A stretch of 64,000 bases of DNA, taken from NCBI GenBank assembly GCA_022828595.1, contig JAKGHH010000003.1, positions 15,748,934-15,812,933 on the forward strand. The letters run 5' to 3'. The DNA is from Nelumbo lutea. Taxonomy: Eukaryota > Streptophyta > Magnoliopsida > Proteales > Nelumbonaceae. Numbering within the stretch: the stretch's first letter is position 1; every line of letters starts with the position of its first letter. The notes beneath the pieces are model-generated. The model did not search any database. It worked only from the letters and a program-made list of their open reading frames with translations, and was not told the origin of the DNA. Below, piece by piece: positions 47,825 to 60,229 of the stretch. The position numbers and the translations under genes are program-made.

Positions 47825-47956
47825 GCTGCATTTGGCATTCCTTATTTTAAGGGCCTATCTCTTTATTGCAAAAAATAAAGCTATGTTCATATCATCATAT
47901 GGCATTTTAATTGCAAAGAGGAGAAAGTCCTTAAAATAAAGAATGCCAAATGCAGC
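47825..47956. mobile_element. 132-bp MITE with 28-bp TIRs and CTAAA duplication
   Basis: The left end GCTGCATTTGGCATTC is repeated perfectly in inverted orientation at the right end, and the inverted match extends to about 27 of 28 bases. The unit is flanked by CTAAA at 47820-47824 and 47957-47961. The middle is also loosely palindromic, so the whole element can fold into one hairpin. The 5-bp duplication does not fix the superfamily. Confidence 0.8.
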
Positions 47957-47961
47957 CTAAA

Positions 47962-48737
47962 TTCAGTTCTTGGAGGATAATAAATACTAAAACACCATGG
48001 CATTTTTTTCTAGAAAACAAAACACCATACAACCCCTTTAAATGTAGGGGTATAGCTTGGGCTGTCCCAATTCAAAATTGGACCAATTCAGCCTGCAATT
48101 TTACATGAATTGGGTTTGGAATTTTAGTTCTCGGGCTAGTTTTAGGTCCAAAATTTTGGGTAATTTTATTTTTTGGATTGGATTTGGGCCTAACTGTTTA
48201 ATAGTTGGAATTCATTCTGATCATACATATATTTACATAAACTAGTAAGCATTTACATGATTTGCATGTGACAATTCTAGATGATGATAATGATAGTAAT
48301 AATATATTCAAAATTTTCTTTAAATTTTACGTATTTTGCTTTTTATTATTAATCAAATGCAGATTGCAAAATCTAAATTTGATTGCATAAACACCTCATC
48401 CAAATATGTGATAATCGAGTTGTGAAATTTCAAATATCATTGACATGCCTATGATTTACCTGTTTGGCTAGACTCTTCTTTTTGTAGTGTTTTCTCTTTT
48501 TGGTGTATCCTTTTTTCTTTTGTTCATTTATAAAAAAAAAATTGTAAGATTTAAATAGAAGAAATTGAATGAGGTGAAAAGTAATAGTTCAATTTACAAT
48601 TAAATAGAGACTAAATTCAAAATGAGTATTTTAATCAAAAGAAAGCTCTACAATTTTATTCATATTTGTAATAGTAGTGTCAATAAAGAATTATAGGTGT
48701 GTTCAATTTTTTCTATATTTTTGTTGTATTTTTGTGT

Positions 48738-48779
<42 letters not shown>

Positions 48780-49413
48780 TATCACACTTTTTATTTAATA
48801 TGATAAATATATGATGCTATACATGTGCCTGGATGTTTTTTTTTGCAAAATTTATGTGTTTATGTATTTATTATTATTATTTTATTAATTTTTATTATTT
48901 ATTTGTGACATTAAAGGTTAACACAATTAACCCAAAAGTTGAACTATTTATTATTAATTTTTATATCTTATTTTTTGTCAGTTCTAAATTATGCATTTCA
49001 TTATCATTATCAATAAAAATAATTATTGTTTATTACTTATTTTTTTTTTTAATTTGATTAGTAAAAATATTATAAGTGTGTTTAATTTTTCATATTTATT
49101 TTTATTTAAAAAAATTATTACCTAATTATGATTTTGTAGGTTGATCAATTTGATTCAGATTGTTGAATTGCTTAGCCACCATTTGGATATGAAATGGTTT
49201 TGTTATTGAGTCAATTTTAAAATATATGGGTTTATATTATTAAAAATATTGACATAGATCTAATTAGTAGCATTAGTTTTATACCTTGACTATAAGGCTT
49301 AATGAGAGGAGATTAAATGAGATGGAAAGTAATAATTGAAGTTTCATTTTCAACCTTTACAATTAGAGATAGATTAAATACAAAAATATAGGCATTTTAG
49401 TAGCCATAAAAGC
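47962..49413. other. AT-rich spacer, no gene
   Basis: Apart from a trinucleotide repeat I see only AT-rich sequence. Short open frames are low in complexity (Phe/Tyr/Ile runs) and have no support. Confidence 0.5.
48739..48779. repeat. (AAT)n microsatellite
   Basis: About thirteen AAT units in an uninterrupted run. Confidence 0.9.
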
Positions 49414-49796
49414 TAGGGGTGAGCATTTGGTTTATTTGGTTAAAAACCGAATTGAATAAACTGAAATAAAAAATAAAAACTAAACTAAAACCGAATTATA
49501 AGAGAATCGGAATATCTGAAACTGAAATTTTCGATTCAATTTTTGATTAAAATCGAATTTCATTAACATACATAAAATATTGTATATTATAACGTATAAT
49601 ATATATTATATTATGAAACTGAATTTCATTATAATATACTATATATATTATATTAATATATAAATATATAACATATTTTTTAATTATGAAAATCAAAACT
49701 GAACCAAAATTTCTAAAATAAAAAACAAACCGCAAAAACTGAAACCAGAATTTTCATTTCGGTTTTTTGATTTTAACCGAATGATGCTTACCCCTA
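49414..49796. mobile_element. 383-bp hAT-type MITE (family C, second copy)
   Basis: The ends TAGGGGTGAGCATTTGG and the reverse complement of the right end (TAGGGGTAAGCATCATTCGG) are inverted repeats with the same start as the element at 6287-6656. The flanks ATAAAAGC and ATTAAAGA agree at 6 of 8 bases and may be a worn 8-bp target duplication. The interior holds AACCGAA/TTCGGTT phrases. Confidence 0.72.
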
Positions 49797-50947
49797 ATTA
49801 AAGATATAATAAAATGACTTTTATACATTTTCTCAAACAAAAAAAGATAAGATAATTTTAATCCAAAAAAAAATCACATTGCATCCACAATTTTATATAT
49901 ATTATAGATATACAAATATATCAAATTTTAGAATGAATTTATCGGCCAATTCAAACCCCACCAAGACCCATAGCCAACCTGAGTGCATCACATTTCAGTT
50001 GGAGCTGGACTCGAATTAGTATGATCGGACTTGATCCGGGCTCCAACATTAAGATGGTTGGGCCTGGGTTAACGATAAACCCGACCCAAACCACCCGACT
50101 TGCACCCCGACCTAATGGCGTGCGAGGGACGGAGAGTGCCGGTCAAAAGTCAAAATTGGACGTCTTCAGCATTGGAGAGGGTAGAGAGAGATACATGTTT
50201 TTGTCTCCACTCTACGGTCTACGCGACTACGCCAGTCCGCCACCAACTCCACTGACCAACTAACCACGGTTCCTTGAAGCGAAACTAACTACGGTTCCAG
50301 ATTTGTCCACGTTTTGGGTTTTATTATACGATTACGCCTTTCTTAGTTGCTTTGTCTCCTTTCCTAGAAATAAGAAACAGAAATCCAACACCGAAAACGA
50401 TCTCGCTTTTTTCCCTCCTCCTTTCTCTTCTGTCAGATTCGGTTCTAGAACGACCCGCTCCGAAATTTCTTTCTGTCAAAACCTCTCGAGTTCGTCTTGG
50501 CTTCCACTCTCTCCCTTCCGTCGGTCCCTCTTCCCATCATTGACAGTTGACTCCGCCTATTGCACGGCTTTGTTTTCTTATCCTAATAAAACTATAAAAG
50601 TCGTGAGAGATTAGGGTTTAAGGTCATCTCCTGATCCATCTTGGTTAGGGGGTCTCTTTTTCTTAATCCAATCATGCTTCTGCGTTCTGTTAATTGAGAC
50701 CTTCCCTTCATTAGATTTCGAGCTTCTTAATTTGTTCATACCTAAAACTGGGTCCTAATCCTTTTAGTGAATACCGTTTTGAATTTTGTTCCTTATTGTC
50801 AATTCTAATTGGAGCTTCTGCTAAGTTTGTTGATTTGAGAGAATCTATTTGTAGGAGCTATCGGGTGGGCTTGTAGCGTTGCCGCGGTTTTTTCAGGATC
50901 AAACCTCCAATTTACTGCATTTGTAGTGGTATATTTTCTTATTATCC
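49797..50947. other. Spacer, promoter and 5' leader of SBH
   Basis: I see no gene. From about 50100 the composition turns less AT-rich. Pyrimidine-rich stretches at about 50390-50530 and TTAGGGTTTAAGG at about 50612 (reverse complement of a telo-box) suggest the promoter and leader. Acceptor-like TTTTTTCAG at about 50887-50895 would allow a 5' UTR intron, which cannot be proven from the sequence alone. Confidence 0.4.
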
Positions 50948-53900
50948 ATGGAGTTCTCTGTTTCGGATGAATTATTGGGAACTTTTGTGCCGATTATAGT
51001 TTATTGGCTTTATTCCGGTATCTATATCTTGTTGGGATTCTTTGACAATTATCGGCTGCACTCGAGGAAAGATGAGGACACTAAGAACCTGGTTTCTAGA
51101 AGGACTGTTGTCAAGGGTGTTCTTCTTCAACAGACCGTTCAAGCTATTGTTGCGATTCTTCTCTTCACTGTAAGTAGCAAAGGAAAAAATTATTATGGGT
51201 TTACCATTTCTCCCAAATTTTCATTTGGCTTGTCTCATAATTTGAACTAGGGACTCTATGGGTATAATCGTCATTGCCATTTGATCTAAGACGTCGTAAG
51301 GGAGTTAACTAACTTTTTTTCAGAACAAAATACAAAATTTCTAGTCAGTTTCTATGGTAAAAGGGGAAAAAAGTCACAATAGGGTTTTGGATTACTTTTT
51401 TCAATCATTCGATGTAATATTCTACTTAATTATATTTCTTGCAAAGGAAACTAGTCTAAGCTAAACATAATTTTGCATCTATTTTTTTTATGATAGAGAT
51501 GGTAATTCTAGATTACAGACAAATAATTCGCATATGATCAGTATCATCTATTTCTTAGCTATTACAGTGCTGATGGTAGTTCGAATTTTTTACCTTCCTT
51601 TCAAGAGATTGAAAGTTTAAGACTACTTGTTTTCTTTATAAGATGGACTTTTTGGAAGTGCTCATCTACATCTTTCAGTGGAATTATAGAGGACATGAAA
51701 GGATGTATCTTTAAATTTACTAAGGGAAATTTATGGTTTGACCCACCTCATAAATTTTTATTGGTTTTCTAGTTTTATTTACCAAAACTCCCACCTATGA
51801 TACAGTATTCCCCCCATGTATTTTGCTAGATTTCCTCACCTGTCACAACTGTACAAACCAATAAAAATTTACAAGGTGGGGGAATCAATAATATAACCCC
51901 AATTTACTATTGCCTTCAGTTAAATTTTAGTGGGTTCTTATTGGAACCATGATGTCAATCATGGGACTTACTTGGCAAGAGCTAATTCATTGCTTGTTTG
52001 ACTTGGAGCATAAAACTTTTTTTTGGTAGAAACAAATCTCTTGAAAGTTTCTTGAATGTTGAGATAAAATCTCTCTCTCTCTCTCTTTGATCCAAAAAAT
52101 CATGAAATCTTAGCAAGAAGGAATCCACATCAGGTCAAAGTGAGAGAAGGAATTTGTGTTCAAAGAGAGTATTTTCATATTTTATTGATGGAGGTCTCCT
52201 ATTTTTACTTCAATAATTTGGCATAGGTTTGAATTTTTAAGACAAATTCCTATAATAATGCTTGATCTGAAGCATTTTATCTGTATCAGTGTAGCCTATG
52301 AAAGATCTTTTCAAAGATATATTGAGTGAAACCATAATTTGAAGGGAGCCTTCTATTTTTCCCTAGGACATTCATAGCACATGTACTTGCTTTTGTTTGC
52401 ATTGGATGCTCAACTATTATCTTGTGAAAGAATTGAGAGGTGGATATTCTTTTTTGGAAATGGTGTTTCTATACTTTCCCTATTCAAAAGGACTTGGATT
52501 CTACATTTTCCCACCACATGTTTTCTATTATGCCATTGGCCTCCATTTGATAAACCTTGCTACCAATAAACAAATTATTTCAAGGTGGAGTGATATTTGT
52601 ACTAGGATTTTGTTTGGATGTGGACGTTGTGGAGGGTGAGATCCAAAAGCTGTCACCGGAAATGGACCTGCACTCTGTTGATACTGTACCTAATTGGATG
52701 CCATTATGCTTGCAACTCCAAATCAATAACTTGCCAAAAAACAAAAAACAAAAAAACTCAGTAACTCACATAATCAAATGCTTGTGTTATCCTATAGTTG
52801 GAGTTCATGGCCCTTCCTTTGGTCGTAGTGACTTAATTGGTCTCCATTTCATTTAGTTTCTCAAACTGTGAATCCTCCTCAGTTCTTTGCCGAAGAATGA
52901 GAGAATTTGTAAAACAAGTGGAATTCAACTGGAAGATTTGGGAGGAAGGTGGAAATCCATTCCTGGTGAAGCTGTATAACATTGTTCCATTGTGTAAACT
53001 GGTGTAAATCCATTCCTGGTGAAGCTGTATAACATTGTTCCATTGTGTAAACTGGTGTAAATCCATTCCCCTTTTATGGAAGTTAACTATCCTTCCAAGC
53101 TATTTTACTGGTCATTGAATGCCCGGAACATCCTTATGACACTTTTGTATTTTTCTGGACCTAAGGTAATGTTTAGACTCAAATATGGAACCTTTTTCAC
53201 ATTAAATTGATCATGGAGTCTCAGAACCACAAAATCTTTAAAATTGAAGTTCTAGCAACCCATCTGTAACATGGAAAATGAACAAACTAGAAACGAAACA
53301 CAATTCAGCAAGGTGTCCTTAGAAAGTAATTAATTAAATTGCAAGTAAGCCCATGTGTGTGTGGAGAAACTCTCCTTTCTATCTTCCCCCTTCACATTTT
53401 TTTATTGAATGGAACACTAGAGTTCAGTAATTGACTACATAAGCACTTGCCAATCAATAAGTTGGAAATGTTTTTTATGTAAACATCCCAACCTTTCTCT
53501 CTCTCTCTAATTACATAGGAATGCTCTTTTTTGATGAACGAATGGTATTTTATTAAATAGAGATAAAAATAGTACTAGCATGAAGCACCCTAAGAGGAGG
53601 CACAAGGTGTTACCTCCCCTTAAGGGTGGTTCCAAACCCAACTCTTTTCAGATTGCAGTTACAAATTAGCCAAAAATAGAGAATCCCTTGAAGCCCCTTG
53701 TTTAGCTAAAGAATCTACCAAAGCATTTGCTGATCTACTAACCCACTGAAAGCTAACTGACATGGTTCTCGTAAGCCATTTGACTTTTTTGATGATGTCC
53801 CTATATCCCCAAACAACAGTTTCTCGGTCCGACATCCATCCCACTACCACCTTAGAGTCTCCTTCAACTATCAAATTAGTCACTCCAAGTTGGTTGGAAA

Positions 53901-56900
53901 TCTGTAGTCCTTGTACCACAACCTATATCTCGGCCTTTGTAGAGTCTCTATAACCCACTGGACCTGAGAATAAGGACAGAATGTTGCCATCCTTATTCTT
54001 CAAGATCCCTCCTATACCCGAGGGTCCTGGATTGCCTTGACTACTCCCATCAAAGTTCAACTTTACAACTCCTTCTGAAGGGGGTAACCAGCTTGCTTGT
54101 GTTCTGTTTTTCTTGGATGATGTGGAGGTCGTTGCTGCCCAACTCCTTCGAAGGTCATCATTAGAGTAACCCACGAAGAGATCAGTAGTTTTTAGCCAAA
54201 GGATTGCCCTTGTCAGTATACAATCATTTATTTCAGCAATGCTTCTCTCCTCTTTGAAAATTCTGGTATTTCTTTCCTCCCAAATGGTCCGTAAGAGGGC
54301 TGCCCTAATACATTTCCACATTACTTTCCCTCTCTTTGTTGGCCAACAAAAAAAAGATGGATTAAAAAGCAGATTTACTTCAGGAGGTAGGTTCCACCTG
54401 TTCCCAAACAGCATAAAAATCCAATTCCAAGTATTTACTATAAAAGAGCAAGAAATCAGTAGGTGATACCAGTCCTCATTTTGCACTTTACATAAAATTT
54501 ACCAATTGGGGGACAAGCATGAATAATGTCTCTTTTTTTTTGTCCACAATATTAATTTTACCATAATACACTTTCCAACAAAAACCAGCAATTTTAGGTG
54601 GAATTGGTCTTGACCAGACTTCTTTAACTGGGAATAACAAAGGGGAAGGAGTAGAGCAAAGGGACTTAAAGAAGGAAGAACAAGAGAAGGAGTCACTCGA
54701 GGTCAAAGACTAAATTCTTCTATCTGGTTTAGGAGGGTCCAAACAAATAGAATCAAGTAAAAGTAAGAGCTTAGAGGAAGAAACCGATTCCTCATCCCTC
54801 AACCCTCTACGGAACCCAAAATCCCAATTAAGAGACAATGGGAGAATGGGGGGAGAAAGAAACCTTGAAACAGGCTCCTTTTTATAGAGGAAAATAGAAA
54901 AGGGAGGGATAGAGGTCTTTTAATGGTTGGTTGCCCACCCAAACATCTTCCCAAAAATGCACAGAATTACCATTGCAGACACAATACCTTACATAGGAAT
55001 GCTTGGAATGACTATTCATCATCTTAGCAAAGCCTTATTCCAGCTATTTGCTTTTGTCTACAGGAATCCTGTTTTCCCATTACATACCTTCTAGGTTTGA
55101 TATGTTAAAGTGCATGTGTTTATATATTCCCTTAAAGCATCAATGGAAATTCTTTTTGGCCTTCCCTTTGACCTTTTTACGGCTTTCGGCCTGAATCCTT
55201 CCAATCCTATTCAGTGGCTCCGTTTGTGGTGTTCACTACATGCTGGTAGGTTGTTGCAATTGGCTTTTTATCACCTTTTGGAGCTACACCTGGGTTACCT
55301 CTGATGCAATTATTATTCATCCATTTGACATTTTCATCTTGGTTACACTTATTCTATTTATATACTTTGTCTGCTCTGTATGGCATTGCTGATCTCATAG
55401 CCATTTTTTTTACATATTGAAGATAAATGCAGTGATGCCACCAACTCTACTAATTCTTCTAACTTAATTGATTAGATAAAGGAGGGAAATTAACAGGTGC
55501 TTCATCTTTCACTTCTGGTGATTCCCATCCCACGTGTCAAAAGTTGCCTACTCCACAGTCTTGACTTATCTGTTACTCTTTTCTTCTCCCTCTCCTGTAC
55601 CCCACCCTAACTTTTTTTTTTCTAAACCATATTGTTATTATTATTTACCTGTTGTTTTTGATTAATAACAGATCAGGATTTTTTATTTATTTTTGGAACA
55701 GGCAAAGTATAATATTAATTAAAAGCAAAAAACATGTACAACAAGGAGTTGTACACAGGGATTTACACAGAATTGCCCAAACAGATCTATACCCCCAAAC
55801 CCTGATTTACAAAAATATTCCTAACTGCAAAAAAAGGAACTAAAATTTCTGTCCTTAAACACACTATTTACTGCTAACCAAGAGAACATTTTCCCAAAAT
55901 TTTCTGAAAAACTGCATCTGTGGAGCTGTGCTGATTCTTGAAAATCTTTGCATTTCTCTCCTGCCAAATGCACCAAAAAGCTGCAGCAGGAGTCAGGGTC
56001 CATGTCAACTTTCCTTCTTTTGTGAGGCCCTTGACACTCCAACTCTTCACAAAATCTGCTACCAATTCAGGGCGGCAAATTTTCACCTCAAACAAGTTCT
56101 TGACCTTGATCCAAATCTCAAAAGAAAAAGAGCAGTGGAACAACAAATGGTTGACTGACTCAGCATGATTCTGACAGAGCACACAAGCAGTTGAGTCCAA
56201 CAGCATACCCTTCTTCTCCAAATTATCCCTAGTTAGAATCCTGTTCAAGTAGGCTGTCCAAAAAAAAAGCCACCTTTGTGGGCACACTCTTACACCACAC
56301 AATGTTAACTGGGATTGACTCCTCTGATCTAGAACAGTAATTGTAAAGAGATCTAACAGAGAAAACCTCTGAATTCTCCCACTTCCAAATTCTTCTGTCC
56401 TCCCTGCATCCACTTGAGAACTATACAGTCTGTGCAGCAGATCCACCAGAGATTTCACTTCCCAATCATTCAAATTTTGCCTAAAGAGAGGCATCCAAAC
56501 AATGCTTCCGTTCTGCACATGCAAATACTTTGAAACAAGAGCATCTTTATCTGAAGCCATTTTAAACAGGGTGGGATAAATATCCATCAGAGGTCTGTTA
56601 TCACACCATTTATCTTTCCAGAAAAATACTTGCAGTCCATTCCCAACCCTGAAGAGTATTCTGTTTGAGCAAAGACCCTGAACTTTCTCAATCCTTTTTC
56701 AAACAGAGCATCCGTAGGATTGGCTTGACTCCCCTGTAACCCAACCAGAATTCCCAAGCCCATACTTAGCTGCTATCACCCTCCTCCATAGACCACCTTG
56801 ATTCTCACCAAACCTCCAAAACCATTTTCCCAGTAAAGCAGAATTGAGGTCCTCCACTCTTGTCACACCCAAACCCCCTTGAAGTTTGGATTTGCAAATC

Positions 56901-59622
56901 TTTGACCAGCTGACCAGCATGTATTTTTTCTTCTTATCCCTCCAGCCTCTCCACAGATCAAGAATTGTAATAAATATTATGTTATTATTTACCTCTTAAT
57001 TATCAAACGGTTTATAGGTTGAATATAATTCTCAATCTTTAAATGCTTATTTTAGAAAGGAAGTTCGTATCTAGAGTGAGACTAATTGAATGATGATTTT
57101 AGGAGTCATGACTCAGATCAAGATACACCTCCCAAGCATGGCTGAGCAATCAGAGATTCTTCATGGCAGTTATGAGAACTGGAATGGGTTTCTCTTTCTC
57201 TCTTTATGTTAGATGAACACCCCCAAAAAGGACATACTTAAATGAACTTAATGAGATAAATTACATATAAAAAGGTTAGGAGAAATCAGGTCTTCAACCG
57301 TGGTTAATGCTCCAATTGTTGTGGCAATTGAAACACTTCTATTGTGATTGAATGGGAGCACCGTAGGAGGAAAAAAAATTCTATTTGTAAATGGGAAGAT
57401 CAGATGAAGAAATCAGAGTATATATGGGTAGAGAGGGTTTTCAGTGGATTGGTTATGAAATACTACTGGCTGTATGTTCACTAGCAAGAGATTTCTGCAA
57501 GATTCTCAGGCTGAGTGAACAAGTCACATCTGCTGCCTTTTATTTGAAGAACTAAGGTTCATATCCCCCTTTCTTTTTTATTGGCTTAATAAGTATCATT
57601 TGCTTACAAAAGTTGTTTGTTTTTAAGACTTCTATAGTTTATCTTCAGTACAAGATCAATGCATTGGATTGAGGTTCTATGTGCTAAGTAATTGCAAAGC
57701 ACGACTGAAAGGAGTGACATAGGATTTGTAGTATCTTTCTTTTTCAACAAAGTCTGATGGGAGAATACAAGGATTGAGATGTTACATTGACACATACTGT
57801 GTATATAGTATGTCGAAAATAAATGTAAACAAGGAAAAAATTAGAAATGAAAATGCTAAAGCAAGAACAATTCAAACAGGTTATACATTATCACGTGCAC
57901 TTAATAAACTAAGTTTTTGTAGGTTGTGTTCAACAAACTACATTAGGGTCTACTTTAGAAGGTTAAAATTTGTTTGCTATCTGCTTCTCTCTCAATATGT
58001 ATGCAGATGCCTCTGACATGCTTGGTTCTCTAAGTTATTATTGAACAAATATTTCTTCTGTTGGATATACTCTTGATGTGGCTTCGTTCTGCAAATAGAA
58101 TTAACATTCTGTTGACTGAAAGAAGAGGCAGACAGCTATGTTGCATCTTGCCAAAGTAATATGTGCCCATGCATTGAGACCCCATTTGTTGCTTGAGTCA
58201 TGTAGCTCAAAGTAATATGTGCCCATGAAAAGTATCTAAAGTAGATTGTCCAATATTGTCCAACTTCATAAATTGATATCAGGATCCTACCTGATACCTG
58301 CAAGGTCACAACTTAGGAATTTCTATACTACTTAAAATGGTGTGAAATTCACATGGAATGGTAGCTAAAGTTGGTTTACCAATATTTGTTTAACTTCATT
58401 TACTGAAGAGTATTATAGCAATTCTGAACTTGTGGCCTTGTTGGTATCAGGTGAGATCATGATATCCAATTTATTAAGTTGGACCCCATGTTTTCAAGAC
58501 CGTAATGCTAAGCATATCAATTTTTTCTTATAAAAAAAACATAACAAATTTTCCTCCTACTTGGCTCTTACTGATGCTGCTTAAACCGGAAGGTTAAGGT
58601 CATTACCCAATGTTGGTCCCAGCTATTTGGTGCTTTGGGAGGTCATTTATCCCCAGGATGGAATATCTGCAAATTCCATAGATGAAATACCATGACATTG
58701 CATGCAGTAGCTGGGATCTATCATATGATCAGTAGCCAGTAAGGGATACGTTAAAAGGCAAATCCAGATTTCTGGTCTTCTAGACAGTGGCGTAACCTTC
58801 TATTTAGGTGGTTTGATAAATGACTATATAGATGTGATGGTTGTTTCTTCCAGTGCGAGTCTCATGCACTGGGCTAGGTATGATCTTTGCATGGGTTCTG
58901 CTGCTTGTCCATTATTATGTTATTAAACATTTATCGGTGATACTTGAGTCAAATTTGTAATTACAAATGCACCACCAGACTGCCTACATGAGCAATTACT
59001 TGTTATTACTGATTTGAACATGGCAGCTGGGCCTCGATTATAAAGTAAGTCTTGTTTACTGGTGTAGGTAACAGGAAATGATAATGAGACAGCCAAGGAT
59101 CTGAAACTGAACTTCATTGTCCTAGCAAGGCAATTCTTGATTGCAATGCTGGTTTTAGATACATGGCAATATTTTATGCACAGATACATGCACCACCACA
59201 AGTTCTTGTACCGGCATATTCATTCTCAACATCATCGGCTTGTTGTACCATATGCCTTTGGAGCTCTATACAACCACCCTTTAGAAGGGCTTCTTCTAGA
59301 CACTATAGGTGGGGCCCTATCTTTCCTACTCTCTGGTATGTCTCCCCGAGCCTCCATCTTCTTCTTTTCCTTTGCCACCATGAAAACAGTTGATGACCAC
59401 TGTGGGTTATGGCTTCCTGGGAATCTGTTCCACGTATTCTTTAGCAACAATACTGCATATCATGATGTCCACCATCAGCTATACGGCAGCAAGTACAACT
59501 TTTCACAGCCGTTCTTTGTTATGTGGGATAGAATTCTTGGAACCTACATGCCTTATTCACTTGAGAGGAGAGCAGGTGGGGGATTTGAAGCACGTCCAAC
59601 GAATGAAAACAAGGCCGATTGA
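50948..59622 (+). CDS. SBH1: Sphingoid-base C4-hydroxylase (sphinganine C4-monooxygenase), SBH type
   Basis: Two exons, 50948-51169 and 59068-59622, join in phase (GT..AG) to 258 residues, the length of plant SBH1/SBH2 (about 260). The enzyme belongs to the di-iron fatty acid hydroxylase superfamily of the ER. It adds the C4 hydroxyl that turns dihydrosphingosine-type long-chain bases into phytosphingosine-type trihydroxy bases. Exon 1 starts MEFSVSDELLGTFVPIIVYW with a membrane segment and ends in a second one (AIVAILLF). Exon 2 carries all three His boxes: H112-x3-H116 (HRYMH), H126-x2-HH (HSQHH) and H206-x2-HH (HDVHH). It also has the conserved NHPLEGLLLDTIGGALSFL, DDHCGLWLPGN, FSQPFFVMWDRILGTYMPYS and GFEARPT tail. 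The intron is 7.9 kb and holds two antisense LINEs. SBH1 against SBH2 cannot be decided. No defects are seen. Confidence 0.94.
51732..51893. mobile_element. 162-bp MITE in the SBH intron
   Basis: The left arm (GACCCACCTCATAAATTTTT, then ATTGG) and the reverse complement of the right arm (CCCCCACCTTGTAAATTTTTATTGG) are inverted repeats. The centre has CCTGTCACAACTGTACA. It is non-coding. Confidence 0.6.
52953..53068. repeat. 53-bp tandem repeat, two copies plus a partial third
   Basis: The unit starting AAATCCATTCCTGGTGAAGC begins at 52953 and again at 53006 with apparently identical sequence. A third copy starting at 53059 breaks off after about 10 bases. Open frames crossing it are repetitive for this reason. 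Confidence 0.9.
53526..54988 (-). mobile_element. 5'-truncated L1-type LINE with perfect 15-bp target duplication
   Basis: TTACATAGGAATGCT lies at 53511-53525 and 54989-55003, identical. The tail is the T-run at 53527 (poly(A) on the minus strand). On the minus strand the unit encodes the end of a zf-RVT domain (LISCSFIVNTWNWIF, LRTIWEERNTRIFKEE). A complete-looking RNase H follows (VVKLNFDGSSQGNPGPSGIG, AEI, LIVEGDSKVVVGWM, FQWVSRSANALVDSLAKQG). A stop codon falls directly after AEI. Endonuclease and RT are missing by 5' truncation. It lies antisense to SBH in its intron. Confidence 0.9.
55004..55650. other. SBH intron sequence between the two LINEs
   Basis: This is intron sequence without a recognisable element. 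A 64-codon open frame at 55110-55304 has no family features. Confidence 0.45.
55651..56981 (-). mobile_element. Second 5'-truncated L1-type LINE, zf-RVT part, with target duplication
   Basis: TTATTATTTACCT is repeated at 55638-55650 and 56982-56994. On the minus strand the order is DLWRGWRDKKKKYMLVSWSK, LQGGLGVTRVEDLNSALLGK with LWRRVIAAKYG, NDWEVKSLVDLLHRLYS, FFWTAYLNRILTRDNLEKKG, CVLCQNHAESVNHLLFHCSF and AAAFWCIWQERNAKIFKNQH. That is the end of an L1-type polyprotein with the zinc-binding RT domain. A 237-codon frame is still open (55874-56587). It shares blocks with the LINE at 31620-33400 ([17 protein letters not shown]), so they are one family. It is antisense in the SBH intron. Confidence 0.82.
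56995..59067. other. SBH intron remainder
   Basis: This is intron sequence to the acceptor GGTGTAG before exon 2. I see no bounded transposon, RNA gene or further exon. Confidence 0.5.
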
Positions 59623-59898
59623 TTTCCTAGCAAGTTGCATGTATAATGAAATGAATCTTTTCTAATAACAGTGTTTATATGCCACGATGCTTACATCATT
59701 TGTGTATATAGAGATATATACTTTATTGCGTATAGTTTTAATTTTCGAAAGTCAGTAGCGGAATGAAATGGAGTATTCTATTAGTCTGAATGTCCTTACA
59801 TTTTTTGTTTTTAATGTGGGTTTGAGAGTGCTCTTTACAATGGCCTTCATTTCATGTTCTAATACCATTTGATCCCCCCACTACGAACGAGTCTACGA

Positions 59899-60221
59899 GG
59901 GGTGTCAACGGTATTCGATTTATATTCAGCATAATTCAATTCGATAAATATTCAAATTCGATCGATTATTTAATTTTTATATATAATATATAAAATATTT
60001 TATATAATTTATATATGATAATTAATTTATATATTTATATATTTTATATATTTATTAATCATCTAAAATAATTAATTAATCAAATTCGAATTGAATCGAA
60101 TATTCAAATATTTAATTGGATTTGAATTTGGATATTAATTTTTAATATTCGTTGAATACTGATTTGGATTTGGATTCAGATATTATTTGATCCGTTTCGA
60201 ATTCGATACGTTAATACCCCT
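59899..60221. mobile_element. 323-bp hAT-like MITE with ATTCGA-rich arms
   Basis: The ends GGGGTGTCAACGGTATTCG and the reverse complement of the right end (AGGGGTATTAACGTATCG) are inverted repeats. GTCTACGA (59891-59898) and ATCTACGA (60222-60229) agree at 7 of 8 bases and are a good hAT-size target duplication. The core is AT-rich. Confidence 0.7.
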
Positions 60222-60229
60222 ATCTACGA

